From contig CATECQ010000020.1 of assembly GCA_949498985.1 (NCBI GenBank), positions 1 through 37,840 of the forward strand: a stretch of DNA of 37,840 nt. The letters are read 5' to 3'. Every line of letters begins with the position of its first letter. Positions within the stretch are counted from its first letter, which is position 1. The position numbers and the translations under genes are program-made. Below, piece after piece: positions 26,150 to 36,061 of the stretch. Source of the DNA: Glaciecola sp. HTCC2999. GTDB lineage: Bacteria; Pseudomonadota; Gammaproteobacteria; Enterobacterales; Alteromonadaceae. The notes beneath the pieces were generated by a model. The model ran no database searches. It was given only the letters and a program-made list of their open reading frames with translations, and was not told the origin of the DNA.

Positions 26150-29095
26150 TTAACTTTCTGCAAAATCCCGATAACTATCAAGATCTGGGCAACTACAGAC
26201 TAAATTACGATCACCATACACATCATCAATTCGATTCACGGATGGCCAGAATTTATTTCGTTTCACCGCTTCAACTGGATAGGCTGCTAGCTCACGAGAA
26301 TAACTACGTTCCCATTGTGCATCCACAATATCAGCTAATGTATGTGGGGCATTATAAAGTGGATTATCAATACTGTCCCACTCACCAGATTCCACTTTAG
26401 CAATCTCCTTACGGATACCAATCATCGCCTCAATGAAACGGTCTAATTCGACTTTTGCTTCTGACTCAGTAGGCTCAATCATTAACGTACCAGCAACAGG
26501 GAATGACATCGTTGGAGCATGGAAACCATAATCGTTCAAACGCTTCGCAACATCCATCTCAGTCACACCAGAAGCTTCTTTGATTGGACGTAAATCAATA
26601 ATACATTCATGCGCAACTCGGCCATTTTGACCTTTGTATAAGATTGGGTAATGCCCTTCTAGCTGCTGGGCTATGTAGTTCGCGTTCAAAATAGCGACTT
26701 CTGAAGCGCGTTTCAGCCCTTCTGAACCCATCATTTTAATGTACATATAACTTATTGGAAGAATTGAAGCACTGCCCCATGGCGCTGCCGATACAGCACC
26801 ATTTCGATGGTCACTGTCTCCCAGCTGATCTTGCGTGCCTCCAGCCTTAATTTCAACCTGAGTGTGATTTGGTAAAAACGGGGCTAAATGAGCTTTTACC
26901 CCGATAGGACCCATTCCTGGACCACCACCACCGTGTGGGATACAAAACGTTTTGTGCAGATTTAAATGGGATACATCGGAACCAATCAAACCCGGTGAGG
27001 TTATCCCCACTTGCGCATTCATGTTGGCACCATCCATGTATACCTGACCACCGAACTCGTGCACAATATCACAAATCTCTTTGACCGTTTCTTCATATAC
27101 ACCATGGGTTGAAGGGTAAGTTATCATCGCACAAGCTAGATTATCAGCGACTTCTTCGGCTTTATTGCGTAAATCAACTAAGTCAACGTTACCTTCGTTA
27201 TCACAGTTGACTACGACCACTTTATAACTGACCATTTGGGCAGAAGCAGGGTTTGTACCATGAGCGGATTGTGGAATAAGCACGACATCACGATGTTCAT
27301 CACCACGACTCGCATGGTACCGTTTAATCGCTAATAATCCAGCATATTCACCTTGTGCACCCGAATTAGGTTGCATCGACATCGCATCGTAACCCGTAAT
27401 ATCAATCAGCCATTTTGTCAGCTCATCAATCATTTGCTGATAACCACCAGCTTGCTCAATAGGTGCAAATGGATGTAATTGCCCAAACTCTGGCCAAGTA
27501 ACGGGGATCATTTCCGCAGTTGCGTTTAATTTCATCGTACAAGAACCCAATGCAATCATAGAGTGATTTAACGCCAAATCTTTGTCTTCTAACGATTTAA
27601 TATACCGCAACATTTCAGTTTCTGAGTGATATGAATTAAATACCTCATGAGTCAAAAACTCACTTTTGCGTACTAAACTATCAGGAATACCATGGGTACC
27701 GGACTCTGTTAGTTGCCCGTCAATATCTTCAAGTAGGTCTGAATAATGCTCTGCTGCACCTAAAAATACAGCAAACAAATCGATAACATCTTCACGCGTT
27801 GTGGTTTCATCAAAAGCGACCGATAGCGCACCTTCAATATTGGTACGTAGGTTAATATCCAATGCCGCAGCACGATGAATGATTGCGGTTTTAACCGATT
27901 CATCAGCAACGTTCACAGTCACAGTATCGAAGAAAGTATTGTGACGTATTGAAACGTTATTCGCTTTTAATCCATGCACAAATATATTTGCTAAACGGTG
28001 AATACGTGAAGCTATTTGAGTCAATCCCATCGGACCATGATAAACCGCAAAAAATGATGCCATATTGGCCAATAGTACCTGTGCAGTACAGATATTTGAG
28101 TTGGCTTTTTCACGGCGGATATGTTGTTCACGAGTCTGTAATGCCATACGTAATGCAGGACGACCACGCGTATCTTTTGACACACCGATAATTCGGCCTG
28201 GTAATGAACGCTTGTAACTATCACGCGTCGCAAAGAACGCAGCATGTGGACCACCATAGCCCATAGGCACACCAAAGCGTTGTGCGGAACCAAAAACCAC
28301 ATCGGCACCCAGCTCACCTGGCGGTTTAATTAACGTTAAACCCAGTAAATCAGTGGCGACTGTGACAATGGCTTTGTTCGATTGCAACTGGGCGATAATC
28401 TGGGAAATATCTTGCAGCTCACCTTCGGTACCAGGGTATTGTAACAACGCCCCAAATACATCGTGCTCTGCAACATTCACTGCCGCACCATAAATAACAT
28501 CAAATCCAAACATATCAGCACGTGTTTGAATCACGTCTTTGGTTTGAGGATGTACGTTATCAGCCACAAAGAAGCGATTACATTTTTTATTTTTAGACAC
28601 TCGTTTAGCCAGCGCCATTGCTTCTGCCGCGGCTGTCGCTTCATCGAGTAAAGACGCCGAGGCTAATTCCATACCGGTCAAATCAATGGTGGTTTGTTGG
28701 AAATTCAAAATAGCTTGCAAACGCCCTTGAGCAATCTCTGGTTGATAAGGTGTGTAAGCAGTGTACCAACCTGGGTTTTCTAATACATTTCGTAAAATTA
28801 CATTGGGCGTATGCGTATTGTAATATCCCATACCTATAAACGAACGTTTGACTTGGTTTTGAGATGCAATCGCTTTAAGTGCTGCTAATGCTTCTACCTC
28901 AGTAAACGCTTCCCCGACATTCAGCCCTTCAGAGCGAATACTTGAAGGAACAGTTTGAGTCATTAAATCGGCTAGTGAGGTAGCGCCAATGCTATCGAGC
29001 ATCGCTGCAATTTCTGGGCGGCCTGGACCAATATGACGACGAATAAAATCATTTTTTTGCTCAAGGCTATTGAGTGGTACATTTGAAAATGGCAT
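26150..29095 (-). CDS. gcvP: Glycine dehydrogenase (decarboxylating), P protein
   Basis: The P protein of the glycine cleavage system decarboxylates glycine with PLP and transfers the aminomethyl group to lipoylated GcvH. The 981 residues match the fused bacterial form: [17 protein letters not shown] at the N terminus, [33 protein letters not shown] (split here across about 28715-28860), the N-terminal half with [13 protein letters not shown], and the PLP site in the C-terminal half [17 protein letters not shown] with Lys715 as the Schiff-base residue. It is the last gene of gcvT-gcvH-gcvP on the minus strand, 93 bases after gcvH, and ends at a hairpin terminator. Confidence 0.98.
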   Translation of the reverse strand: MPFSNVPLNSLEQKNDFIRRHIGPGRPEIAAMLDSIGATSLADLMTQTVPSSIRSEGLNVGEAFTEVEALAALKAIASQNQVKRSFIGMGYYNTHTPNVILRNVLENPGWYTAYTPYQPEIAQGRLQAILNFQQTTIDLTGMELASASLLDEATAAAEAMALAKRVSKNKKCNRFFVADNVHPQTKDVIQTRADMFGFDVIYGAAVNVAEHDVFGALLQYPGTEGELQDISQIIAQLQSNKAIVTVATDLLGLTLIKPPGELGADVVFGSAQRFGVPMGYGGPHAAFFATRDSYKRSLPGRIIGVSKDTRGRPALRMALQTREQHIRREKANSNICTAQVLLANMASFFAVYHGPMGLTQIASRIHRLANIFVHGLKANNVSIRHNTFFDTVTVNVADESVKTAIIHRAAALDINLRTNIEGALSVAFDETTTREDVIDLFAVFLGAAEHYSDLLEDIDGQLTESGTHGIPDSLVRKSEFLTHEVFNSYHSETEMLRYIKSLEDKDLALNHSMIALGSCTMKLNATAEMIPVTWPEFGQLHPFAPIEQAGGYQQMIDELTKWLIDITGYDAMSMQPNSGAQGEYAGLLAIKRYHASRGDEHRDVVLIPQSAHGTNPASAQMVSYKVVVVNCDNEGNVDLVDLRNKAEEVADNLACAMITYPSTHGVYEETVKEICDIVHEFGGQVYMDGANMNAQVGITSPGLIGSDVSHLNLHKTFCIPHGGGGPGMGPIGVKAHLAPFLPNHTQVEIKAGGTQDQLGDSDHRNGAVSAAPWGSASILPISYMYIKMMGSEGLKRASEVAILNANYIAQQLEGHYPILYKGQNGRVAHECIIDLRPIKEASGVTEMDVAKRLNDYGFHAPTMSFPVAGTLMIEPTESEAKVELDRFIEAMIGIRKEIAKVESGEWDSIDNPLYNAPHTLADIVDAQWERSYSRELAAYPVEAVKRNKFWPSVNRIDDVYGDRNLVCSCPDLDSYRDFAES

Positions 29096-29188
29096 AAGTT
29101 AAGCACTTCTTTGGTAACAAGGTAAAACATCCTCATCGCTTTATCCACGGCAAACAGATAAAGCAATGCATTCGCGCATTAAATCGAC

Positions 29189-29578
29189 TTACTCGTCTTC
29201 AATACTTTCAGCATATCCATCTGCTGTTAACAGGCTTTCAACTTCACCCGCATCATCTGCTTTGACTTTAAACATCCAGCCATCACCGTATGGGTCAGTA
29301 TTTACCAACTCAGGTGAATCTTCTAAATCTTCGTTAATCGCGATGACTTCGCCACTGATAGGTGCATAAACATCAGACGCGGCTTTAACAGATTCTGCGA
29401 CAGCCACATCATCGCCCGTCGCAATTTCATCACCTTCATCAGGTAAATCTAAAAATACCATATCGCCTAATAATTCTTGGGCGTGTTCAGTGATCCCCAC
29501 AGTAAAAATACCATTACCTTCAGGGCGAACCCACTCGTGAGTACTTGCATAACGTAATTCTGCTGGAATATTGCTCAT
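29189..29578 (-). CDS. gcvH: Glycine cleavage system H protein
   Basis: The lipoyl carrier of the glycine cleavage system, 129 residues, the usual length. It shuttles the aminomethyl group between GcvP and GcvT. The lipoylation site is Lys65 in [18 protein letters not shown]; the N-terminal [17 protein letters not shown] and the later [21 protein letters not shown] are typical. It sits between gcvT (35-base gap) and gcvP (93-base gap) in one operon. Confidence 0.98.
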   Translation of the reverse strand: MSNIPAELRYASTHEWVRPEGNGIFTVGITEHAQELLGDMVFLDLPDEGDEIATGDDVAVAESVKAASDVYAPISGEVIAINEDLEDSPELVNTDPYGDGWMFKVKADDAGEVESLLTADGYAESIEDE

Positions 29579-29613
29579 AATCGTTCCTAAATAATAAATA
29601 TGTAAAAAATAAC

Positions 29614-30693
29614 TTATAAAACACTTTTGCCGTTGCGCACAAAACTGGGCTTAACAACATCTACTGTAACCCACTTTTTGCGCATTTCAACTTCGGCAGT
29701 ATCGGTGACGGTATGACTCACACGTGCAAGCGCAACAGAATGTCCTAGTGTGGGTGAAAAAGTGCCGGATGTAATCACACCTTCACCACCAGCGACGGTC
29801 ACTTTTTGACCTGCGCGTAATACCCCTTTTTCTTTCATCACCAAACCGACTAACTGGTCAGTCCCTTCAGCGCGTTGCTGCGTTAATACATCACGGCCAA
29901 TAAAATATCGATCTTCTGGCTCCCAGCTAATCGTCCATCCCATGTTAGCGGCTAATGGTGAAATCGTTTCATCCATATCTTGACCATATAAGTTCATCCC
30001 CGCCTCTAAACGTAAAGTGTCACGTGCACCTAGTCCACATGGTGTCACACCTAAATCCAGAAGTTGCTGCCAAAAGTCAGCCGCATGGGCGTTAGGTACC
30101 ATAATTTCGTAACCTGCCTCACCGGTGTAGCCGGTAGTGGCAATAAATAAATCTTCCGCTTGAACACCATAAAATGGCTTCATACCTGCAACCGCTTCTT
30201 GTTGTGCAGCCGAAAATAATTTACATGCTTGAGCCTTAGCATTAGGACCTTGCACAGCAATCATCGCAAACTCATCACGTTCTGTGATAGTCACATCAAA
30301 CCCTTTAGTTTGAAGGTTTAACCAGTTTAAATCTTTTTCTTTTGTAGCTGAGTTAACCACTAAGCGATAGTTAGTTTCGTCGAAAAAATACACGATCAAA
30401 TCATCGACCACACCACCGGCCTCATTGAGCATACCCGAGTAAAGCGCTTTGCCTTTATCTTGTAATTTGACGACATCATTAGCTAACAGATGACGTAAAT
30501 AGGCTTGGGCTTGGACACCTTTCACATCGACAATTGTCATATGTGACACATCAAACATACCGGCATCACGGCGTACGGCATGATGCTCTTCAATCTGAGA
30601 ACCGTAATTAATGGGCATATCCCAACCAAAAAAGTCCACCATCTTTGCGCCAGCTTCGATGTGTTTCGCATGTAAAATCGTTTTATTTGTCAT
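29614..30693 (-). CDS. gcvT: Aminomethyltransferase, T protein of the glycine cleavage system
   Basis: The T protein releases ammonia from aminomethyl-GcvH and forms 5,10-methylene-tetrahydrofolate. The 359 residues are family length. Visible signatures: [32 protein letters not shown], the folate-site segment [25 protein letters not shown] with the catalytic aspartate, [36 protein letters not shown] and the C-terminal [16 protein letters not shown]. First gene of the operon; its ATG (30693) faces a LysR regulator across a 149-base divergent region that contains a perfect palindrome and no recognisable glycine riboswitch. Confidence 0.98.
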   Translation of the reverse strand: MTNKTILHAKHIEAGAKMVDFFGWDMPINYGSQIEEHHAVRRDAGMFDVSHMTIVDVKGVQAQAYLRHLLANDVVKLQDKGKALYSGMLNEAGGVVDDLIVYFFDETNYRLVVNSATKEKDLNWLNLQTKGFDVTITERDEFAMIAVQGPNAKAQACKLFSAAQQEAVAGMKPFYGVQAEDLFIATTGYTGEAGYEIMVPNAHAADFWQQLLDLGVTPCGLGARDTLRLEAGMNLYGQDMDETISPLAANMGWTISWEPEDRYFIGRDVLTQQRAEGTDQLVGLVMKEKGVLRAGQKVTVAGGEGVITSGTFSPTLGHSVALARVSHTVTDTAEVEMRKKWVTVDVVKPSFVRNGKSVL

Positions 30694-30747
30694 GAAAAAT
30701 CGTGCCTATTTATCAACGTTTATGGTGCGATATTACCTATAGTCTGA

Positions 30748-30765
30748 TTCAAAAACTAATTTGAA
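30748..30765. promoter_or_regulatory. Palindrome between gcvT and the LysR gene
   Basis: TTCAAA-AACTAA-TTTGAA is a perfect inverted repeat (6-base arms, 6-base spacer). Its centre is about 63 bases from the gcvT start and 86 from the LysR gene start. LysR-type proteins bind such partly symmetric sites in divergent promoters; the spacer also holds CTAAT, reported as the core of E. coli GcvA sites. Candidate operator for the divergent regulator. Confidence 0.5.
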
Positions 30766-30842
30766 AGTTTTATTTATATATAATTTTTTTAAATGTATTA
30801 TACCTCTATTCATAAATTAACTTATAAATATAAGCTATCGTT

Positions 30843-31697
30843 ATGCAACAACTTTCTTTAGATGCGCTCCGCATGTTTGTCACCGTACATGACATGGGTG
30901 GGTATGCAAAAGCAGGTGAGGTGATAGGACGATCTCAGCCGGCTATTTCATTACAAATTAAAAAGCTTGAATCTCAACTGGGTAAAAGATTGTTTACTAA
31001 AGTGGGACAACGACATGTCTTATCCCTCGATGGTGAGTGGTTAATACCACATGCACGCGCATTACTAGCAATCAACGACGAAGTTTTACAAACAGCACAA
31101 ACTGAATCACTAAAAGGTCGATTAAGATTAGGGATCCCATCGGAGTTTGCATCCACCTTATTACCTAGTTTGATAGGCGAGTTTTCTAAGCGCTATCCGG
31201 ATGTATCTCTGGATGTGACTTCTGCATTGTCACGCAATCTTCTATCCAGCGCACGAAAAGATGACTTTGATTTAGTCCTTGCGTTAGTTCACCCAGACCA
31301 AAAAACCAATGGCGAACTGATCCGCAAAGATGAGCTCGTTTGGGTCGGTGATAATTCATTTCCAATTAAGCCTAATTTAATTTCATTGGTACTAGCACCT
31401 GATGGCTGTGTGTATCGCAGCCGTGCTATTGAACAATTAAAGCAACAAACCCAAATGTGGAAAATTCGTTATACTAATCCTGATTTATATGGACTTATTG
31501 CAGCTATGCAGCAAGGACTTGGGATCACTCCACTAGCAAAATCTTCGGTACCAAATAACTTAGATATATTACGCAGTCCACTATTACCCAAACTAGGCAA
31601 AATTAATATTTGTTTATTTAATTTTGACACCCAACATCCTGAGGTAAGTCGCACATTATCTACCTTCATTCGCCAACGCCTGAGTCAAAACATCTAG
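30843..31697 (+). CDS. LysR-family transcriptional regulator
   Basis: A 284-residue LysR-type regulator. The N-terminal winged helix-turn-helix covers about residues 3-62 (LDALRMFVTVHDMGGYAKAGEVIGRSQPAISLQIKKLESQLGKRLF is split by the linker); the rest is the effector-binding domain (GRLRLGIPSEFASTLLPSLIGEFSKRYPDV). The pattern is nearer to LrhA/HexA-like regulators than to E. coli GcvA. Divergent placement beside gcvT and a palindrome between them suggest control of the glycine cleavage operon, of itself, or both; this is inference. The ATG at 30843 lacks a strong ribosome site. The C terminus ends 86 bases before elbB. Confidence 0.92.
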   Translation: MQQLSLDALRMFVTVHDMGGYAKAGEVIGRSQPAISLQIKKLESQLGKRLFTKVGQRHVLSLDGEWLIPHARALLAINDEVLQTAQTESLKGRLRLGIPSEFASTLLPSLIGEFSKRYPDVSLDVTSALSRNLLSSARKDDFDLVLALVHPDQKTNGELIRKDELVWVGDNSFPIKPNLISLVLAPDGCVYRSRAIEQLKQQTQMWKIRYTNPDLYGLIAAMQQGLGITPLAKSSVPNNLDILRSPLLPKLGKINICLFNFDTQHPEVSRTLSTFIRQRLSQNI

Positions 31698-31783
31698 TCA
31701 CTATCGCTGCTTTTGGGTAAACTTAATGTTTTCAACGTTCACAATCAATGATCCATATAGTCAATTAATTCGGGGAGATTTTT

Positions 31784-32446
31784 ATGCCTAAAGTAGCAGT
31801 CATTCTAGCCGGTTGTGGTGTATATGATGGTGCCGAGATCAATGAAGCCGTGTTGAGTTTGTTACATATAGCTAAAGCAGGAGCAGAATTCACATGCTTT
31901 GCTCCTGATGTCGAACAAATGCATACGGTGAATCACATAACTGGTGATGAGATGCCCGAGGTGCGTAATGTTATGATAGAAGCTTCGCGTATTACACGTG
32001 GTGTTATCACACCGCTAAGTGATTTAAATGCTTCTGACTTTGATGCACTGGTTGTTCCAGGAGGATTTGGTGCAGCCAAAAACCTATGTGACTTTGCTAT
32101 TAAAGGTGCAGAAGCTGCCATTACAAGTGATATGCTCAACGCTTGTCAGCAATTTGCTCAAGCGAATAAACCAGCAGGCTACATGTGTATTGCCCCTGCC
32201 ATGATCCCACTGATTTATGGGCCGGAAGCCCGTGTGAAACTGACTATTGGAAATGATCCAGATACAGCTCAAGCAATTTCTAGTATCGGCGCGGTACATG
32301 AAAACTGCACGGTAGAGAGTATTGTGGTTGATGAAATACACAAAGTCGTGACGACACCTGCTTACATGTTAGCGAGTAATCTAGTGGAAGCAGATTTAGG
32401 TATCGCCAAATTGGTTAACGCGGTATTGAATATGACCCAACAATAA
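31784..32446 (+). CDS. elbB: Isoprenoid biosynthesis glyoxalase ElbB
   Basis: A 220-residue member of the DJ-1/PfpI/class I glutamine amidotransferase-like superfamily. It begins KVAVILAGCGVYDGAEINEAV, as ElbB does, and contains MPEVRNVMIEASRITRG, DALVVPGGFGAAKNL and the nucleophile elbow GYMCIAPAMIP with the conserved cysteine. E. coli ElbB is reported to have glyoxalase-like activity and was linked to isoprenoid synthesis by name only. The start ATG has a strong site (GGGGAG, 6 bases). Convergent with the TerB-like gene. Confidence 0.94.
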   Translation: MPKVAVILAGCGVYDGAEINEAVLSLLHIAKAGAEFTCFAPDVEQMHTVNHITGDEMPEVRNVMIEASRITRGVITPLSDLNASDFDALVVPGGFGAAKNLCDFAIKGAEAAITSDMLNACQQFAQANKPAGYMCIAPAMIPLIYGPEARVKLTIGNDPDTAQAISSIGAVHENCTVESIVVDEIHKVVTTPAYMLASNLVEADLGIAKLVNAVLNMTQQ

Positions 32447-32473
32447 CGCACTTTAACTCTACATGAATACAGA

Positions 32474-32863
32474 TTATGCCACAGCATTAGCAGTGGTAAG
32501 TTCTCGGGCGAGCAGCTTATGCGTTAAATAATGCAATAAATCAGTTTCTCGCTCAGAACGTTCACCATCTACACCAGTAATTCCCATCGCAACTTCCACT
32601 ACTTTTGCTGCATCAAAATTTAAATCATCCGCGAGTTCTTTGATGAACGACATTGCTTGATCAGTATCTTTTGCTACACGTGCTTCATGAATGGCTTGGG
32701 TTAAAAAAGCCTCTTTACAAATCGGGCTTTGCCAATTTAAACCTTTAATGACCTCTTCCAGATAATCTTGCTCGGTCAGACTAACCATTCCATCGACTTG
32801 ATAAAGTAACACAGCCGTTTTGATAAGCGCTTCATTGAACCGTTGAGTAGGAGATAATTGCAT
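32474..32863 (-). CDS. TerB-like (DjlA N-terminal-like) domain protein
   Basis: A small, soluble, helical protein of 129 residues. The pattern LIKTAVLLYQVDGMVSLTEQDYLEEVI with an acidic loop after the first helix pair, and VAMGITGVDGERSERETDLLHYL as the internal repeat of the same motif, fits the TerB/DjlA-N fold, which binds metal ions through acidic residues in tellurite-resistance TerB. No other ter genes are present, so tellurite resistance cannot be claimed. Good ribosome site (AGAGGTG, about 6 bases before ATG 32863). It follows the WYL regulator by 102 bases on the same strand. Confidence 0.8.
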   Translation of the reverse strand: MQLSPTQRFNEALIKTAVLLYQVDGMVSLTEQDYLEEVIKGLNWQSPICKEAFLTQAIHEARVAKDTDQAMSFIKELADDLNFDAAKVVEVAMGITGVDGERSERETDLLHYLTHKLLARELTTANAVA

Positions 32864-32965
32864 GGTTCACCTCTTTATTCTTAATAAATAGTCTGACCAA
32901 GGACATCATAATAAGTTTCAAAATTTAGATAAAAATTACCAAAAAATAGTGATCATTTTGAACAA

Positions 32966-33892
32966 TTATTGCCTTGCCCCTGGGGCAATGGTCACATTTT
33001 CTATTTTAGATAACACTTCCAGGTTAGCTAATGCTAACTGACATCCCTGACCACTGATCCGAGAATTTTGTGAACAATCTACTTGCCATTGCCTTAACAC
33101 ATAAGCTGCAACACAAGCGCGGACATGAATGTCTACTTTTCCATCTACCATCGAATAATCCATCTCAATCGCTAGAGTGGACTCTAGACTGGGATGTGGT
33201 ATTAATGATAGCGTCACAAGCTCATTAAATTGACTATCAGCCTGTGCCGACTCATGCGGATGAACCGGTTCATCAGTATTTGCAATGTAGGTAAAACGAG
33301 TACAGACAAAATCACGGAACGCTTGATGTTGACGATCATATGCTCGTACGTGCCAACGATGTCCGTTATTAATCAATGCATGTGGCACTAAATCTCGCTC
33401 TCCCTCACCTGAACTAACTGAAACATATCTACAATTCATCATGCTACCTTGATGTATTGAGCGCATAATGGCTGCGATTATTTCAGTATCAGGGTGAATA
33501 AGACGTACCGCATCAAAACACTGTTCAGATGCTAACTTATCACTAGCAATACCATTTCCAAAACCTTGAGCTAACGCAGTTAATACTTGTTGAGGTTCAT
33601 GGACAAAGACTGACACAAATTCATACGTACGATAATACGATTTGGTTTGGTGTATTAAAATTAAATTTTCTGGTGCAATCGAACGGTATTGAGCAAAGTC
33701 ACGGGTCGCCGCAGCAAGCCCTGTTTTAAATCGCGCAATCAGCTCAGTGCGTGAAATATGTCCAAAATACTGTAAGCTAAAATCAATGAAAGCCAAACGC
33801 TCTTTCTGGGCATGAGGAAGCGCATCTACTTGTTGCTGTAAGGTATGGGAAAAATCAGGGTTTATGTTCATATCATCACACTCATTGGTCAT
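32966..33892 (-). CDS. WYL-domain transcriptional regulator, BrxR/CapW type
   Basis: A 308-residue regulator with three parts: an N-terminal winged helix (about 25-90, KERLAFIDFSLQYFGHISRTELIARF, followed by RDFAQYRSIAPENLI), a WYL domain (about 150-225, LVPHALINNGHRWHVRAYD with FRDFVCTRF), and a C-terminal WCX-like extension (LRQWQVDCSQN). This arrangement and the RWHVRAY signature match the BrxR/CapW repressors that control BREX, CBASS and other anti-phage loci, where the WYL domain senses a nucleic-acid-related signal. No defence genes are visible here, so this copy is either a solo regulator or controls its neighbours. Starts at 33892 or 33871 are possible; neither has a strong ribosome site. 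Confidence 0.87.
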   Translation of the reverse strand: MTNECDDMNINPDFSHTLQQQVDALPHAQKERLAFIDFSLQYFGHISRTELIARFKTGLAAATRDFAQYRSIAPENLILIHQTKSYYRTYEFVSVFVHEPQQVLTALAQGFGNGIASDKLASEQCFDAVRLIHPDTEIIAAIMRSIHQGSMMNCRYVSVSSGEGERDLVPHALINNGHRWHVRAYDRQHQAFRDFVCTRFTYIANTDEPVHPHESAQADSQFNELVTLSLIPHPSLESTLAIEMDYSMVDGKVDIHVRACVAAYVLRQWQVDCSQNSRISGQGCQLALANLEVLSKIENVTIAPGARQ

Positions 33893-33972
33893 TCAATGTA
33901 AATAGTGTAGATGATCAAAAATCAACATGCAATCATTTTGATTAGATTATAAAGGTGCGTATTAAGGGTTTA

Positions 33973-34875
33973 TTAACTACCGATGACCCCTGCGGCTAAA
34001 AATAATTGTAAATGGACATCTACCAAAGCATCAATATCGCGCTGATACCCACCGCCAATGACTGCTGCAACGGGTATACTTGCTTCACTGCATTTGGCAA
34101 ATACCATTTCATCACGTACTCTAACCGCATTTGTTGTGATATCTAAATGACCTAAATCATCATTAATATGTATATCCACGCCAGCATCGTATATCACCGC
34201 ATCAGGCTGGGCCTGAACGAATGCTAAATGCAAAGCACTGTCAACGGTTTCTAAATATTCATCATCACCTGTACCTTTAGCCAAACCTATGTCGATGTTA
34301 GATACTTGTTTGCGATGAGGGAAGTTTTTCTCACCATGAATAGAGACTGAAAAAATATCATCATCATTGGTTGCTAATAAAGCAGTACCATCTCCTTGAT
34401 GTACATCACAATCAAAAATCAGTACTGAATCAATATCAGTTTTATTGAGCATCGTTTTTGCTGCTAGATACAAGTCGTTGATCATGCAAAAACCCGACCC
34501 AAAATCGGCAAACGCATGATGATATCCGCCAGTAAGGTTGAGTGCTTTACCATGTTCTAAAGCAAGCTCTGCGGTTAGCACTGTACCTGCAGCCGCGGTT
34601 AAGGTGCGTTGAATAAGTTGCTCCGACCATGGAAACCCAATTCGCCTCATTGCTTTAGGATCTAATTGCCCATTACATAACTGAATGATGTAATCCTTGT
34701 CATATATTTGTGCAAGATCATTAGGCTCTAAGGGGGTAGGTGTATGGAAATCATCGGGAGCAACGCCTAAGTTGATGAGGGCATCATAAATACCTTGATA
34801 CTTTTCAATAGGAAAACGATGTCGATGTGGTAAATCTAATTGAGAATATATCGGGTGAAAGACCAATGGGACCAT
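33973..34875 (-). CDS. Histone-deacetylase-family (AcuC/HDAC-like) hydrolase
   Basis: A zinc amidohydrolase fold protein of 300 residues. The HDAC signature is complete: the paired histidines His119-His120 in GGYHHAF, zinc ligands Asp157 and His159 in DCDVHQGDG and Asp234 in YDAGVDIH, and a transition-state tyrosine in GGGYQRD. Bacterial members deacetylate small molecules such as acetylated polyamines or acetoin-pathway proteins; the sequence does not tell which. The N terminus PLVFHPIYSQLDLPHRHRFP is typical of the class IV/arginase-like bacterial branch. Start ATG 34875. It is flanked by the WYL gene (80 bases) and a TPR-like protein gene, all on the minus strand, but the gaps suggest separate units. 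Confidence 0.92.
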   Translation of the reverse strand: MVPLVFHPIYSQLDLPHRHRFPIEKYQGIYDALINLGVAPDDFHTPTPLEPNDLAQIYDKDYIIQLCNGQLDPKAMRRIGFPWSEQLIQRTLTAAAGTVLTAELALEHGKALNLTGGYHHAFADFGSGFCMINDLYLAAKTMLNKTDIDSVLIFDCDVHQGDGTALLATNDDDIFSVSIHGEKNFPHRKQVSNIDIGLAKGTGDDEYLETVDSALHLAFVQAQPDAVIYDAGVDIHINDDLGHLDITTNAVRVRDEMVFAKCSEASIPVAAVIGGGYQRDIDALVDVHLQLFLAAGVIGS

Positions 34876-34977
34876 GACTTAACTCTTATTTTATCCGTAT
34901 CTTTATCATACTAAAAATATGGGAAATATAACTGTAGTGACACATGAGGTGACATTTCGAACACTCCTTGAATCCCA

Positions 34978-36021
34978 CTATCGAAAACGTTTAAGGGCTT
35001 TTTTTAATTCCTTTTTCAATTGCTTATCATCATGATGCTCGATGCTCATATATAATTGGTAAGCAGCGGTTTTATCTCCCATCGCTTCGATAATATTAGC
35101 TTTTCTCAAGCTCGCCCACCCGATACTCGGCATCCCATCACTAATAAGTGCATTGTCAATGTAGTTATTAAGTGCATTCAATCCTTGCTCATAAAAATCA
35201 TTGGCGAGAATGGCTGTTTTACCTATTTGGTATTGTGCAGAGTAATAACGCTGGCTATTCGTCTGGTCCGTTGATTCTTCATTTTTAGCCTCTTGATTTT
35301 TACTTACTTGACTCAGCAACCCGACAGCTTGGGCATATTCTTGTTGGCTTTGTTTAATCATCCCTGCAGTAAACATAAACCATGGATCATCACTATGTTC
35401 AGTTAATCCCTTTTGGAGCAATGCATTTAGCCCTTCTTGATCATCAAGCTGTGAATACACCATGATATTCGCTTTTAACCCTTCAATGGGATCTAATGCA
35501 GCAATCGCTAACGCAACCGATTTAGCTTTATCCATATCACCACCGGCAATGCCTGGCGCTTGGGTATAAAAAGACAGTAAACCGTTTTGATAATTGACAT
35601 TATCAGGTGCTAACGCGACCGCTTTTTCAAAACTTTCCAGTGCTTTACTCGCATAACTTAATGCTGAGAAAATACTATTTGAGGCTTGCATACCCATAAT
35701 TTGCCCTCGCAAAAAATGCATCGGCGCATGCTCTGGATTTTGTTTACGCGCTTTTTCAATCCAGTCTTCTGCAGAATCTAAATCGCGGTTCATCCAAATG
35801 GAGGCGAGTTTGATTTTAGCTTCTATATCATGTTCACTGGATTGATAAAATGCTATCGCCTCAGTTAGGTCACCGGCAGCTAATGCAACATCACCTTTTA
35901 TCAAATCTGCATAAGCACTCGAATGAAAAGATAACCCTACAATTAAAAATAGAACATTCATTCCCTTCAATACACAGATAAAAGAATGATAAGAACCGGA
36001 TCTAATGGCATTCAACAACAA
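34978..36021 (-). CDS. Secreted TPR-type repeat protein
   Basis: A 347-residue protein of helical repeats. The N terminus reads as a signal peptide (basic n-region with Arg and Lys, hydrophobic core MNVLFLIVGLSF, cleavage likely after AYA). After it come tetratricopeptide-like units: LAAGDLTEAIAFYQSSEHDI, AEDWIEKARKQNPEHAPMHFLRGQIMG, ALESFEKAVALAPDNVNYQNGLLSFY, FMFTAGMIKQSQQEYAQAVGLL and others. Periplasmic scaffold or assembly role is inferred from the class. The start is TTG at 36021 (first of three consecutive TTG codons), 9 bases after AAGGA; an ATG at codon 21 would lose the basic n-region. No partner is obvious. Confidence 0.82.
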   Translation of the reverse strand: MLLNAIRSGSYHSFICVLKGMNVLFLIVGLSFHSSAYADLIKGDVALAAGDLTEAIAFYQSSEHDIEAKIKLASIWMNRDLDSAEDWIEKARKQNPEHAPMHFLRGQIMGMQASNSIFSALSYASKALESFEKAVALAPDNVNYQNGLLSFYTQAPGIAGGDMDKAKSVALAIAALDPIEGLKANIMVYSQLDDQEGLNALLQKGLTEHSDDPWFMFTAGMIKQSQQEYAQAVGLLSQVSKNQEAKNEESTDQTNSQRYYSAQYQIGKTAILANDFYEQGLNALNNYIDNALISDGMPSIGWASLRKANIIEAMGDKTAAYQLYMSIEHHDDKQLKKELKKALKRFR

Positions 36022-36061
36022 TCGTATTTTTCCTTAATGTATATCTATGAATGTACAATGG

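Noticed and set aside
27949-28317. Small genes antisense to or within gcvP
   Set aside because: They are shadow frames of gcvP, lacking family features and start signals.
30694-30842. Glycine riboswitch upstream of gcvT
   Set aside because: The leader is short and AT-rich, and I could not see the conserved aptamer core; listed as a finding to be tested.
32474-33892. BREX or CBASS defence locus
   Set aside because: Only the regulator type is present; no cyclase, methylase, PglZ, BrxC or effector genes occur in the window.
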